Below, one piece after another: positions 1-10,232 of a stretch of DNA of 64,000 bases. Position 1 is the stretch's first letter; the number at the start of each line of letters is the position of its first letter. The stretch is taken from contig NC_084828.1 of assembly GCF_033115175.1 (NCBI RefSeq), forward strand, positions 96,473,388 through 96,537,387, written 5' to 3'. The notes under the pieces are model-generated. The model was not told where the DNA came from, made no database searches, and saw only the letters and a program-made list of their open reading frames with translations. A program made the translations under genes and the position numbers. This DNA is from Lepus europaeus. Its lineage: Eukaryota; Chordata; Mammalia; Lagomorpha; Leporidae.

Positions 1-977
1 GTGATTCTTCCGTAGTTGGGATTTTCTTGGTGTCGTCTGGTAGCATTTTGAGTGATCCCTGGTTTAGTTATAGTGGCTTTATCCCTAAATAAATTGAATT
101 GTACTTTGTTATATGATGTAAAAAAAGACTTTTTAAAAAATACAGGAGTCGATAGCAGCAGTTGATGAGACGAGATGGCACTCAGAAACGGCGTTGACGT
201 AATTTAGGACGTGGAATCATAAGCGAAACAGCACACTGTTTGAATAAAGAGCGAGTCGGTATTTATATTTGTTTTTCTTTTGTCATGATTATTTGATATT
301 TTTTAAGTTGTTCCAGCCAGGGCATTTTGTGCTTGAGCAGTTCTATTAGGGAGAATTGCTAGGTGGTTTGTATTGTCCGGTTTCTAGCAGGAAGGAAAGT
401 AGAGAGCTGTTTAGGTGGTAAGCACGTTTGAGTAATTTTCAGTTACAACGTGTGAAACTGAGCAAAAAAGCAGTGATAAGTTTGGGTCACCATACCAAAT
501 ATTTCTTTTCCCACCGGAGAAGTTGTAAACTTCAGGAAATAGTTAACCTTTGTAGCATTTGTATTTGCAGTTTACAGTTCCAGAAGAGCGTCGAAATGGA
601 TTACATAACTGTTCTTTTTATCCCTGGTGTTTACATCTGTCCCAGGCTGACACCTGCTCTTGGCTGGCCCACTTTGGTATGGGCTTTAATTTCACTACCC
701 CAAACACAGTACTGTCATCTGCTTTATTATAATAATGCTCAAGATGCCTGAAAATCTCATTTTGCAGCCAGAAAAGCCTTGATTGAATCCTTTTGGCACT
801 AACTGCAAAGGAAGATTTTTTTCTCTAGATATTGATTAGCAGGTAGTGCTCCAATTAGCACGAACTATAACCTTGATAAGTAAACAGCAGCTGATGATTA
901 ACAAGTGGATCGTCATGTTCAATAGTTCACAAGTGTATGAGAAGTATTCTGATTGCTGCTTTCTTTTTCTTACACAG
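1..977 (+). other. EIF4A2: EIF4A2 last intron (3' part)
   Basis: No coding exon is recognisable here. The interval ends in a pyrimidine-rich acceptor (tttcttacacag, ending at 977) directly before the last EIF4A2 exon. The preceding exon, which would encode the helicase region ending in His-Arg, is not present, so the window opens inside the intron. No repeat element is evident. EIF4A2 introns host several snoRNAs in other mammals, so conserved non-coding RNA is plausible here. Confidence 0.8.
575..735 (+). ncRNA. Candidate intronic H/ACA-type snoRNA (SNORA4-like position), weak
   Basis: EIF4A2 introns in human carry SNORD2, SNORA63, SNORA81 and SNORA4. This GC-richer segment of the last intron contains a short perfect hairpin (GCCCA, 8-nt loop, TGGGC) and a CCTGG/CCAGG stem upstream, followed by an ACA trinucleotide near 700. 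I could not fold it into a convincing two-hairpin H/ACA RNA with an H box. The call rests mainly on position and is tentative. Confidence 0.2.
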
Positions 978-1122
978 AATTGGCAGAGGGGGTCGATTTG
1001 GGAGGAAAGGTGTGGCTATAAACTTTGTTACTGAAGAAGACAAGAGGATTCTTCGTGACATTGAGACTTTCTACAATACTACAGTGGAGGAAATGCCCAT
1101 GAATGTGGCTGACCTTATTTAA
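978..1122 (+). CDS. EIF4A2: Eukaryotic initiation factor 4A-II, last coding exon
   Basis: EIF4A2 is a DEAD-box RNA helicase of the eIF4F cap-binding complex and also acts in miRNA-mediated repression. The exon starts in phase 2: an AG from the previous exon is completed by the A at 978. It encodes the last 47 residues of a roughly 407-aa protein, beginning [11 protein letters not shown] and ending NVADLI before TAA (1120-1122). IGRGGR is the C-terminal half of helicase motif VI (HRIGRGGR), which contacts ATP and RNA; the His-Arg lies in the missing upstream exon. The ending MPMNVADLI and the neighbouring RFC4 identify eIF4A-II. A retrocopy is excluded by the intron acceptor directly upstream and by the long 3'UTR. 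Confidence 0.95.
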
Positions 1123-1606
1123 TTCCTGGGATGAGATAGTTTGAATGCAGTGCTCGCTGTTGCTGAATAGGCGATCACAACGTGCATTGTGCTTCTTTCT
1201 TTGGGAATATTTGAATCTTGTCTCAATGCTCATAACGGATCAGAAATACAGATTTTGATAGCAAAGCGACATTAGTCGTGAGCTCTTGTGAGGAAAGCCA
1301 TTGGCTTATTCCTCTTTAGAGTTAGACTGTTGGGGTGGGTATAAAAGATGGGGTCTGTAAAATCTTTCTTTCTTAGACATTTATTTCCTAGTTCTGTAGA
1401 AATGGTTGTATTAGATGTTCTCTATCATTTAATAATATACTTGTGGACTAAAAGGTATAAGTGCTGTATAAAATCAGCCAATTATGTTAAACTAGCATAT
1501 CTGCCTTTATTGTGTTTGTCAGTAGCCTGAATAGAAAGGCCTTTAAAATTGATTTTTTTTTTAAAGAAAGCATTTGAATGCGTTTTGTTTGGTATTGTAT
1601 TTATTC

Positions 1607-1612
1607 AATAAA
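1607..1612 (+). terminator. EIF4A2: EIF4A2 proximal poly(A) signal
   Basis: Perfect AATAAA about 485 nt after the stop, followed by a T-rich stretch. Confidence 0.6.
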
Positions 1613-1740
1613 GTATTTAATTAGTGCTAAGTGTGAACTGGACCCTGTTGCTAGCCCCAGCAAGCAATCATATCTTAGGTAGGGTTAAATTCCCAGTAAA
1701 ATTGCCATATTGCACATGTCTTAATGAAGTTTGAATGTTA

Positions 1741-1746
1741 AATAAA
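1741..1746 (+). terminator. EIF4A2: EIF4A2 distal poly(A) signal
   Basis: Perfect AATAAA. Downstream lies GGTTTTTCGTC, a plausible GU/U-rich element. It sits 31-36 bp from the RFC4 poly(A) signal on the other strand. Confidence 0.6.
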
Positions 1747-1776
1747 TTGTATATTCACTTTAAGGTTTTTCGTCAC

Positions 1777-1782
1777 TTTATT
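1777..1782 (-). terminator. RFC4: RFC4 poly(A) signal
   Basis: TTTATT on the plus strand is AATAAA on the minus strand, only 22 bp beyond the RFC4 stop codon. This implies a very short RFC4 3'UTR. Confidence 0.65.
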
Positions 1783-1804
1783 TTCATTCCATATTTTACA
1801 AAAT

Positions 1805-1900
1805 TTAACAATTCTGAGTTAGCTGCTGCATCACAGTTGCACAAAGGCTGATCAATTGCAGATGCTCATCAGCGCCATCTGCTAAGCACTTGTCCACTTC
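1805..1900 (-). CDS. RFC4: Replication factor C subunit 4, exon 11 (last)
   Basis: This exon encodes residues 334-364, [18 protein letters not shown] and onwards, ending QLTQNC and TAA. The acceptor on the minus strand is TTACAG before GAAGTGG, in phase 0. The residues form the end of the C-terminal collar domain, which holds the RFC pentamer together. Human RFC4 ends QLSQNC, so the match is nearly exact. Confidence 0.95.
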   Translation of the reverse strand, partial: EVDKCLADGADEHLQLISLCATVMQQLTQNC

Positions 1901-1979
1901 CTGTAACACAAACAAGAAGTTAGTGTTCTTCCAGGTGGACCTAAATACCTTAGCATGTGCAAAAGCAGTGCCTACTTAC

Positions 1980-2096
1980 GGCCAATTTCTCAGTGATAAT
2001 GGACTTTTGTTTGTCAGAAAGGTCATCATTTTCCACAACCACATCATGAAGTTGATTTACAACCTGAGTTGCTGCATGACCCTCATCTATTAGGTC
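1980..2096 (-). CDS. RFC4: Replication factor C subunit 4, exon 10
   Basis: Residues 295-333, starting [20 protein letters not shown], in 39 whole codons. The minus-strand acceptor is TTGTAG and the donor GTAAGT. It is collar-domain helix. The stretch [10 protein letters not shown] has one more Asp than the human protein as I recall it, which accounts for 364 rather than 363 residues. Confidence 0.95.
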
Positions 2097-2171
2097 CTAC
2101 AACAGAAAGGCAGCAGTTGGTGGGATCATGGGGTCACTATCCTTTACCCAGAGTTAAGGAGCCAATCTTAC

Positions 2172-2252
2172 CTTTACCACACCTTCTAGTTTGTCAAAAG
2201 AGCCACCTTGACATGCAGCAAATATTCCATTGATTGTTTCTGATGGTATTAC
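2172..2252 (-). CDS. RFC4: Replication factor C subunit 4, exon 9
   Basis: Residues 268-294, starting [20 protein letters not shown], in 27 whole codons. The acceptor is TTCTAG and the donor GTAAGA. It is the first part of the collar domain, after the AAA+ lid. Several substitutions relative to human are conservative. Confidence 0.95.
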
Positions 2253-2410
2253 CTAGAAAAGGATTGGTTTCTGAAGTTGACTACTGCTTCTGCCAGTTAA
2301 TGCAATAGAAAGCTTGTGCAGCAATTAGCCTGAAAACCCTTTGGGCCTGAGTCACAGGGGGCTCCTATATGTAGTTCAAAGTCGGGAATAAGCAGCTCCT
2401 CTGGCCAGTC

Positions 2411-2430
2411 GTGGGGGGGGGGGGGGGGGT
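2411..2430. repeat. Poly-G tract in RFC4 intron
   Basis: A near-continuous run of about 20 G within RFC4 intron 8. It is G-quadruplex-capable and a likely site of length polymorphism or assembly error. Confidence 0.8.
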
Positions 2431-2639
2431 CGGTCTTGAAGCCCAACCTTTTCATTGATCCTGAGGTATGCCAGTGACAATTCTCCACAAAAAAGTCCCT
2501 TTTCTCCAAATTTCCCTCCATGTAAAGGTGCTACTAAGGAACTGGAAAGTCTATAACACTCCCTGATAGCTTGAAAATGAGAGCAAAGTTTACAGAGTGT
2601 ACAAGGTAGTACAGCAGGCACTCAAATGACTTCTGTAAA

Positions 2640-2925
2640 TTGGAGGTGCCTCTTACACAATCAAGCCTCTTCATCCGTGGCTTCCATACCTATACCTCCA
2701 ACCAACCTCAGCTCAGTAAGGGGTGTACTTATCTGAATGTGTACAAGTTTTATCAGTGTTTACTAAGTAGTACAGTATTAACTAGTTACAAAGCATCTAC
2801 ATTGCTTTAGGTACTTCAAAGATGTGTATAAAGGGATTGGTAAGATTTGGGGACCCCTGGGTCCCTGAAACCAATCCTCATTGGATACACAAGGAATGAC
2901 CAACTCTGGCAAAATAGTTGAAACC
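2640..2925. mobile_element. Tigger-like (pogo) DNA transposon fragment
   Basis: Motifs resembling the Tigger/MER2 end (cttcatccgtggcttcc near 2670; gacccctgggtccctg near 2853, followed by a 'ggatacacaagg' type ending) occur in the order expected for an old non-autonomous copy. The family assignment is from recognition only. Confidence 0.4.
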
Positions 2926-3059
2926 TATCTGCTGAAAAATCTTAAGTACCACAAAGGTACATTTACTTGTAAAATTTTAAAGTATAATTTGACAATGTTA
3001 ACTGGGTGAAAATCCCCTTACAGCCACCTAAAAATTGCAGAATTATCCTATGTTCTTAC

Positions 3060-3185
3060 CCCAGCAATGTCTGTGATTACATTTTCCGTGACCTCCTGTC
3101 CACCTGTGAGTCGAGTAGCACTTTGAAGAAAAGTAATGGCTTTTCTCAAGTCTCCTTCGGACACTTTAACAAGATAAGCTATTCC
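3060..3185 (-). CDS. RFC4: Replication factor C subunit 4, exon 8
   Basis: Residues 226-267, starting [20 protein letters not shown], in 42 whole codons. The acceptor is CTTCAG and the donor GTAAGA. The GDLRKA segment is the conserved sensor-2 region of clamp-loader AAA+ domains, where the Arg contacts bound nucleotide. Confidence 0.95.
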
Positions 3186-3744
3186 CTGAAGAGAAAAGAG
3201 TTGTTTTTAACCTGTGATGGCCAATTAAGGCATTTTCTTTTAGTAAAATGAAAAAAAAAAGGGGGGGGGGGCAGGCCATCATTTCTGTGTGTGGAGGAAT
3301 ACCATCAGACCTGTTGTCCTATTGTAACTGAGTTCATGGACAAAGCATGTGTCCAGTGGAAGGATTAGGGATGAGACAAAAAGACGGTTCTAACTTCTCT
3401 ATCACATAAAGTAAAAGAAAATTCAAATTATAATAAATTCTCTTATAATGACTAAGGCCTTATATATTCCTGTAACTTGAGACAGCATAGTATTAGGTAG
3501 GAGACTAGAAATTTGTTGCAGAATTTGTGTTATATGTATGAAATCCCCCTCAGTTTTGGGACTCTGAAATCTCAAAACAGTGACAAAAAGCTAAACCTGT
3601 GATTCCTAGATATTCCTACTGTTGCTCATTTAACTTAGGTTTCCTGAAGAATTAACATCAGGACTGAGGCAACACATTTAATTGTTTTAGGGTCTCATGC
3701 ATTCATGAAAGCAATCAGTAGTGGTAATAATAATCAGTATTTAC

Positions 3745-3865
3745 CTCATTGCTAATTGTAACATTTTCCTTCTCAGCAATGTCCAGTAATCGCTGCTGTT
3801 GAATTTTATCTGACAAAGGCTTGAACCGGAATTTTGAACACCTAGAGGTCAGGGGTTCAATTATT
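3745..3865 (-). CDS. RFC4: Replication factor C subunit 4, exon 7
   Basis: Residues 186-225 plus the last base of Arg185. It contains [16 protein letters not shown] (about 192-194) is the hallmark RFC motif, whose Arg acts as arginine finger on the ATP of the neighbouring subunit. The acceptor is TTGCAG and the donor GTAAAT. Confidence 0.95.
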
Positions 3866-3902
3866 CTGCAAAAGATTACAAAAAATGAGTCAAGAACAAA
3901 CC

Positions 3903-4180
3903 TGTGCTGCGTTGTGGCGTAGTGGGTAAAGCCACCACCAGTGTCACAGGCATCTGATATGCTCCTGATCCAGCTCCCTGCTGATGGCCTGGGAAAAGCA
4001 GTGGAGGATGGCCCAAGGACTTGGGCCCCTGCCAGCTACAAGGGAGATTCAGATGAAGTTCCTGGCTTTGGCCTGGCCTAGCCTGGCTCTGGCCATTGCA
4101 GCCACTGGAGATGAACCAGTGGATGGAAGATTGGTCTCTTCTCTCGGTATATAACTTTCAAATAAATAAATAAATCTTAA
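3903..4180 (+). mobile_element. C-SINE in RFC4 intron
   Basis: tRNA-like head (gttgtggcgtagtgggtaaa) through a TTTCAAATAAATAAAT tail. Antisense to RFC4. Confidence 0.85.
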
Positions 4181-4307
4181 AAACAAAACAAAACCCCAAT
4201 TTGATGCATGACAAAGTGCAGCCTTCAAAAATTTAATTTTTTTCTCCTCCAAATTGAAGATACCAAATAAGGCTGTCTAATATCTATCTTTTGGGCTATA
4301 TACCTAC

Positions 4308-4451
4308 CGGCTTACATAGTTACAGATGAGACAGAATCGGGTGGTTTTTGATTCTTTCTCCATGGTACGTCTTAAAGCTGCTTGAGCAGCTGAGGTCATA
4401 GAATCGGCTTCATCCAAGATCACAATCTTAAAAGGAGGACATGGCTTCCCA
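4308..4451 (-). CDS. RFC4: Replication factor C subunit 4, exon 6
   Basis: Residues 138-184 with split codons for Asp137 and Arg185. [16 protein letters not shown] carries the Walker B/DEAD box (Asp150-Asp153), which coordinates Mg2+ and activates water for ATP hydrolysis. [10 protein letters not shown] is the sensor-1 region with its conserved Asn. The acceptor is AATTAG and the donor GTAGGT. The phases match both neighbouring exons. Confidence 0.95.
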
Positions 4452-4567
4452 CTAATTCAGAGAAACACAGAAATTGAACACTAACATATATGTTGTTTTT
4501 AACAGCGTGGCTTAGATATAATACACATGCAATTTACCCACTTTATATGTACAAGACAGTGTTTTCT

Positions 4568-4925
4568 AGTATACAGTAGACCCCCCACCTCAGGTATCCC
4601 TAATGGATGCCAGGAACTAGACAGCACCGAATCTATTTTCTTCATATATAGACATACCTATGATAAAGTTCAGTTTAAAAATCAGGCAGAGTATGGTTAA
4701 CAACAACTAATGACAGCAGAACAGGTATAATATACTGTAATAAAATTGCCAGCGTCCACCCTTGCACTTAGGGGCCACTATTAAGTAAAATAGGGTTACT
4801 TGAATATAAGCACTGTGATACTGCAGACAACCTGATAACCAAGACAGCTTATGAAATGTTTCTGGAATTTTCCATGTAGTACATTCAGACCGGATGACTG
4901 TGGGTAACTGAAACCCCAAAAAGCA
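4568..4925. mobile_element. Tigger/MER44-like DNA transposon fragment
   Basis: It starts near tatacagtagacccccca and shows 'acctatgataaagttcag' and 'taacaacaactaatgacag' motifs. It ends with 'gggtaactgaaacccc', typical of pogo-type Tigger elements. The right end is covered by a SINE. Family recognised by memory only. Confidence 0.45.
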
Positions 4926-4926
4926 A

Positions 4927-5200
4927 AACCAGGAGGAGCCTTGTGGCGTGCTACCCCATAACAGAGTGCCTGGATAGAGTCCCGTCACTGCTTCCAATCC
5001 AGCTCCCTGCTGATGCACCAGAAAGACAGCAGATGATGGCCCAGGTACTTGGGCTCCTGCCACCCGTGGGAGACCTGGTTGGAGTTCCCGGCTCCTGCTT
5101 CGGCCTGGCCCAGCCACGTCTGTTGCAGGCATTTATGGAATGAATCAGCGGACAGGTTTCTCTGTCTCCCTCTCTAAATAAATAAATCTTCAAAAATAAA
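4927..5200 (+). mobile_element. Older C-SINE in RFC4 intron
   Basis: Diverged copy with 'ttgtggcgtg' head and CTAAATAAATAAATCTTC tail, abutting the Tigger fragment. Confidence 0.7.
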
Positions 5201-5214
5201 ACAAGCAAAACTCA

Positions 5215-6415
5215 ACAAGGGAGATGACTGAATTCCCAGAGTTGTGTAACCATCACCACAGTCTAATTTTAGGAGAACTTTTTACTCCAGCTAAGAACTC
5301 TGTACCCATTCGGAGTCACACCTCCAATTCTCCCACCTCTAAGCTATCTCCAGTCTATTTTTTGTCTTAAAAGATTTACCTATTCTGACATCTCATAAGG
5401 CTAGACCTTATGTTTTTTTTTAAAAAAAAAAGATTTATTATTTATTTGAAAGGCAGAGTTTACAGAGAGATGGGGGGAGAGGGGCAGAGAGAGAGAGAAT
5501 CTTCCATCCACTGGCTCACTCCCCAAATAGCCTCAACAGCCAGAGTTGGGCTGATCTCTGGCCCGGAGCAAGGAGCCAGGGGCCAGGAGCTTCTTCCAGG
5601 TCTCCCACCTGCGTGCGGGGGCCTGAAGATTTAGGCCATCTACTGCTGCTTTCCCAGGCCAATAGCAGGGAGCTAGATTGGAAGTGGAGCAGCAGCACTA
5701 GAACCGGCGCCCATATGGGATGCTGGTATCAGCTGGCAGCTTTAGCTGGTATGCCACAATGCCAGCCCCTCTTAAGTTATTCAGAGTTCATCCATGTTGT
5801 ACAGAGTGTCGTGGCTGCAATCCTTTTTATTGCTGAATGCTATGGTAAATGGATACACCACATCTTATTCATCCATTCATCAAGTACACATTTGGGTTTT
5901 TCCGTGTTTTGGCTATCAGAAATGATGATATGATAATCTTTAAGCAGACACGTTTTATTTCTTGTAGGCATGTACCTAGGAGTAGGGGCCATAGGGTAAA
6001 CTTTTTGAGGAACTGCCAAACTTTTCAGAGAAGCTGTACCATTACACGTTCCACGCAGCAATGTATGAAGTTCACAGATTCTGCACATCCTTGCCAATAT
6101 TTGCTGTTTTCTGTCTGGTTAATTATAACCATACTACTGAATGCAAAGTGGCATCTCATCATGGTTTTGATTTTCACTTCCCTAATGGCTAATGAGATTG
6201 AAGATCTTTTCATGGGCTGTTGGCCACCTGTATATATCTTCTTTGGAGAAATGTTTATTCCAATCCCTTGACCATCTTTTAATTGTGTTGTTCTTCAGTT
6301 TTAAGAGTTCTTCATGTATTCTGGGTATGTATGTCCTTTTTCAGATCAATGATTTGTAAATATCTTCTCCCACTTTGTGGACTTTCACTTTCTGTGCACT
6401 GATTTTGATAATCAG
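5215..6415 (-). mobile_element. Old L1 3' end, split by a SINE
   Basis: The plus strand reads as the antisense of mammalian L1M 3' sequence ('gttgtgtaaccatcaccac', 'ccctaatggctaatgagatt', 'ctttggagaaatgttt'), so the L1 lies on the minus strand, in the same direction as RFC4. The C-SINE at 5420-5772 interrupts it. Confidence 0.7.
5420..5772 (-). mobile_element. C-SINE inserted in old L1
   Basis: A-rich end, 'agatttattatttatttgaaa', at the left; tRNA-like head complement 'gccacaatgccagcccc' at the right. Confidence 0.85.
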
Positions 6416-6680
6416 CCATTAAAATTTTTCCCAACCAAAAATGTCATTAATACAGCTAAATGAAAATATTATCAAGAAAATGGATTTTTAAATATTAAAG
6501 GTGGAAGGGACTCTCAGAGATCTTACAGTTAAGTCACAGAAGAGGAAATCGAATGATGCAGAGGCTGTTATTATCTCAAATCAAGGAGGATATAAGAAAT
6601 AATAAACCACTCTCTACAAATTTTGAAATGTGCTCTGATATAAAATTTAAATATATTTCCAGGTACTTAAAACTTAATCT

Positions 6681-6995
6681 TGGGTCCAGTGTTGTGACAC
6701 AGCAGGTTAAACCACTTCCTGTGATGCTGGCATCCCATGTGAATGCTGGTCCCAGCCCTGGCTGCTCCACTTCCAATACAAATCCCTGAGAAAGTGCCTG
6801 GGAAAACAGCGGAGGACCGCCCAATGGCTCGGTCTCCTGTTACCCACATGGCAGACCAGGAGGAAGCTCCTTGCTCCTAGCTTTGGCCTGGCCCAGCCCT
6901 GGCTGTTTTGGAAATAAACCAGGAAATGGAAGATCTATCTCTCTCTCTCTCTCTCTGTCCCTCTGTATAACTCTACTTTTCAAATAAATTTAAAA
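6681..6995 (+). mobile_element. C-SINE in RFC4 intron
   Basis: Head 'tgttgtgacacagcaggtta', CT-rich segment and TTTCAAATAAATTTAAAA tail. Confidence 0.85.
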
Positions 6996-7280
6996 AACAA
7001 ACAAAAAAAACCACTGAATCTTGGGACTCTGCCACCTAAGGAGCATGAGTAGTTGACTAAATTCCTGTTTACCTCAGGCAGGACAGTCCTACTTTAATTA
7101 TCAATATTATATCCTTTCATTCTAAGAGGCCCAGTTTGGTAAGAACTTAAATGGGCACTATAATGACGAAATACCACTGAGAGATAGATAGAAGATGTAA
7201 CTTTTTTCCTAACACAACTATAAAACTCAGGTCTTTTATTATGAGTGCACACCACCAATCAAATTTGAGAAATATAAAGA

Positions 7281-7723
7281 TACTTCCAGAAGTTTGTGGG
7301 AAAACAGAATTAAAAGTTTATTTTAGGGGTTGGTGCTGTGGTGTAGCAGGTAAAGCTGCCACCTGCAGTGCTGGCATCCCACATGGACACTGGTTTGAGA
7401 CCTGGCTGCTCCTCTTCTGATCCAGCTCTCTGCTATGGCCTGGAAAAGCAGTAGATGGCCCAAGTCCTTGGGCCCCTGCCCCTACGTGGGAGATCCAGAA
7501 GAAGCTCCTGGCTCCTGGCTTCGGATCAGCACAGCTCTGGCCGTTGTGGCCAATTGAAGAGTAAACCAGCGGATGGAAGATTCTCTCTCTCTCTCTCATT
7601 GCCTCTCCTTCTCTCTGTAAATAACTTGACTTAAAAAAAAAAGTTTATTTTTAGTGCAAAATTTTTTTGAAATACATGCAGTTTTTTTCATAATACAAAT
7701 TTTGCATGAACTTTTTAAAGAAT
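7281..7723 (-). mobile_element. Palindromic MITE-like element, split by a C-SINE
   Basis: The arms are 7281-7325 and about 7641-7723. Reading across the SINE gives the recurrent unit of this window: CTTC-x-AAGTTTGTGG at one end, a core with GTTTATTTT-AGTGCAAAA and TTTTTTCATAATAC, and TGCATGAACTTTTT at the other end. The ends are inverted repeats, as in mariner/Tc1-type MITEs. The exact family is uncertain. Confidence 0.6.
7326..7640 (+). mobile_element. C-SINE inserted in MITE
   Basis: Complete copy flanked by a duplicated AAAAGTTTATTTT-type target within the MITE core. Confidence 0.85.
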
Positions 7724-7726
7724 ACC

Positions 7727-7810
7727 GTATATGCATGGATTTCAAAATCTCTTGGCACCAAAACAAATTTACATTCTAATTCTATTTGCCATAAACTTTT
7801 TGAAGTAGCT
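7727..7810 (+). mobile_element. Partial MITE copy, opposite orientation
   Basis: Contains TATGCATGGATTTCAAAA, a GCACCAAAACAAATTTA core and an AAACTTTTTGAAGTA end, mirroring the neighbouring copy. Confidence 0.55.
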
Positions 7811-7907
7811 TGTAACTTCTTAGACAAACTATCAGTAGAAACCCTTGAGAACTTAAAATTCACTACTGTAATGGAATGGTTATTTCTATTACTACCTGAG
7901 ACCAGGT

Positions 7908-8222
7908 AATTTTTTTTTAAAAAAGATTTATTTATTTATTTAAAGGCAGAGTTACAGAGAGGCAGAGGCAGAAAGACAGCGAGAGGTCTTCCATCCGCGA
8001 CAACTGGAACTGCGCCGATCCGAAGCCAGGAGCCAGGAGCTTCTTCCTGCTCTCCCACACGGGTGCAGGGACCCAAGGACTTGGGCCATCCTCCACTGCT
8101 TTCCCACGCCACAGCAGAGAGCTGGATTGGAAGTGGAGCAGCCGGGACTTGAACTGGCAACCATATGAGATGCAGGCACTGCAGGCGGCGGCTTTACCCG
8201 CTGCACCACAGCGCCGGCCCCG
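7908..8222 (-). mobile_element. C-SINE in RFC4 intron
   Basis: 'agatttatttatttatttaaagg' at the left, 'ccacagcgccggcccc' at the right; well preserved. Confidence 0.88.
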
Positions 8223-8432
8223 AAACTGAGTAATTTACAGAGAAAAAAAAAATCATCTCTCACAGCTTCTGGAAGACAGGGGGCCGCATCTGGTGAGAGC
8301 CTTCTTACTTTGTAACATGTTGGAAGGCATCACACAACCACAGTGGGCTAGTTTGTCGTCTTCTAATAACCACTGTATGCATTTAAAACATACAATGATA
8401 TGCTTTGAAGAGGGAAAAGCAAGTTTACTTAC

Positions 8433-8552
8433 TCTGAACGACTTCCTGACACAGTTAATTGAGCAAAATTTTTCACTTTCTCTCGAACTACTTGTATTCC
8501 ACGTTCATCTGATGCATTTAACTCAAGAACCCTTAACCGGAAAAGTTCAGGC
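8433..8552 (-). CDS. RFC4: Replication factor C subunit 4, exon 5
   Basis: Residues 98-136 with split Gly97 and Asp137. It starts [19 protein letters not shown] and ends [20 protein letters not shown] is the strongly conserved clamp-loader signature after Walker A, part of the DNA/nucleotide-binding core. The acceptor is ACATAG and the donor GTAAGT. It is near identical to human. Confidence 0.96.
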
Positions 8553-8739
8553 CTATGTAAAAAAGAAAAAAATATAAAACACGGTAGAACAAAGAATCCA
8601 AGCTCATGTACCATTTTAACACTTGTGCAATTTTCAACAGTTTGAAAACCATCTAGTACAACGTGGACAGAACACAGTCACTTCTGTATTCTCTCTTGCA
8701 GAGCCAGGCAGTTAACATTTTGGCTTTTTTCCCATGCAT

Positions 8740-8762
8740 CACACACACACACACACACACAC
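8740..8762. repeat. (CA)n microsatellite
   Basis: About 11 perfect CA units in RFC4 intron 4. Confidence 0.9.
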
Positions 8763-8769
8763 TTATTAC

Positions 8770-8928
8770 ATAACATATACATTTAAATCAATTTTCCACT
8801 TAGCATTGTATAATAAACATCTTGCCATGTTAACAAAACCATTTTATTGGCTGTATAATATTCCACCTTACAACTGAACCATAATTTACTTATTCTTCTA
8901 TTAGATATCTAGGTGGTTTTTTTTTTTC
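8770..8928 (-). mobile_element. Old L1 3'-end fragment
   Basis: 'ttggctgtataatattccacc' and the following sequence resemble the antisense of L1M 3'UTR. Short and diverged. Confidence 0.35.
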
Positions 8929-9230
8929 TTTAAAGATTCATTTTATTCATTTTATTTACTTGAAAGGCAGAGCTGTAGAGAGCGAGAGCAAAAGCAAGCA
9001 AGCAAGCAAGCAATTTTTCCATCTGCTCTCCAGATGGCCACAATGGCCAGGGTGGTCCAGACTGAAGCCAGGAGCCAAGAACTTCATCAGGTCTCCCATG
9101 TGGATGGTAGTGGCCCAAGCATTTTGACCACCTGCTGCTGCTTTAACAGGCACATTAGCAGGGAGCTGGATTGGAGTGGAGCAGCCATATAGGAGGTGGC
9201 TTAACCCGCTATGCCACAATGCCAGCCCCC
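8929..9230 (-). mobile_element. C-SINE with AAGC tetranucleotide expansion
   Basis: The body is ordinary, but the GA-rich segment has become (AAGC)n at about 8993-9011. Confidence 0.8.
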
Positions 9231-9307
9231 TAGATAGTTTTAAATGTGTTACAATATAGTATAATTTGAATTATTTCCATAGGTTGGTTGCTATAAGGAA
9301 AATTACA

Positions 9308-9923
9308 AGAGCCAGGCGCTGTAGAGCAGTGGCTTAAGCTGCTGTTTGGGATGCCACATGCCATATCTGAGTGTGGGTTCCAAGCCCAGATACTCTGTGC
9401 TTCTGACCTAGCTTCCTGCTAATGCACCTGGGAGGCAGCAGATGATGGCCCAAGTTCTTGGGTTCCTGCTACCCATGTGAGACCTAGCTGGAGTCTCTGG
9501 CTCCGGGACCTGGCCCAGTCCCCACTGTTGTGGAGATTTGGGGAATGGACAGAAGTCTGTTTGGGCCCCCGCTGTGGTGTAGCAGGTAAAGCTGCCACCT
9601 GCAGTGCCGGCATCCCATATGGGTGCTGGTTCAAGTCCCAGCTGCTCTACTTCTGATTCAGCTCTCTGCTATGGCCTCAGAAAGCAGTAGAAGATGGCCC
9701 AAGTCACTGGGTCCCTGCATCCATGTGGGAGATCCAGAAAAAGCTCCTGGCTCCTGGCTTCGGACTGGCTCAGCTCCGGCTGTTATGGCCGTCTGGGGAG
9801 TGAACCAGCGGACAGAAGACCTCTCTGTCTCTCAGCCTTTCAAATAAATGAATAAAGCTTAAAAAAAAAAAAAAAAAAAAAAAAGATATCTCTGTCTCTC
9901 CCTCTCTCTGTTCATAAATTTAG
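9308..9923 (+). mobile_element. Older C-SINE split by a younger C-SINE
   Basis: The old copy runs from 'ccaggcgctgtagagcagtgg' (9308) to about 9567 and resumes with its CT-rich end at about 9885-9923. The interruption is the element at 9568-9884. Confidence 0.7.
9568..9884 (+). mobile_element. C-SINE nested in older C-SINE
   Basis: Complete head-to-tail copy ending in an A tail of about 24. Confidence 0.85.
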
Positions 9924-9957
9924 GAAAAGAGAGCTGTAAGATTAAAACATGAACAGG

Positions 9958-10232
9958 GAGTGGGTATTTGGCCCGGTGGTTAATATGCCTGCACCCTGTA
10001 CCAAGAGTGTCCAGGTCTGGCAGATGCCTGCCTCTGTCTCCTGACTGCAGCTCCTGCTAATGCAGACACTGGGAAGCAGTGGACATGGCTGAAGCCCACC
10101 TGGGAGACCTGGAAAGTGTTCCCAACTCCTGGCTTTGGCTCAGCCCCAGCCGCCGGTGGCATCTGAGGAGTGAGCCAGTGGATGGGGAGCTCTGTCTCTC
10201 AAATAAATAATAAATAAATAAATAAATAAATG
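9958..10232 (+). mobile_element. Older C-SINE
   Basis: Old-type head 'gtatttggcccggtggttaat'; tail expanded to (AAAT)n. Confidence 0.75.

Larger units (their letters stand above)
1123..1765 (+). other. EIF4A2: EIF4A2 3'UTR
   Basis: This is AT-rich, repeat-free sequence after the stop codon. Two AATAAA signals are visible, at 1607-1612 and 1741-1746, suggesting a shorter and a longer transcript. The exact cleavage sites are inferred. Confidence 0.75.
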
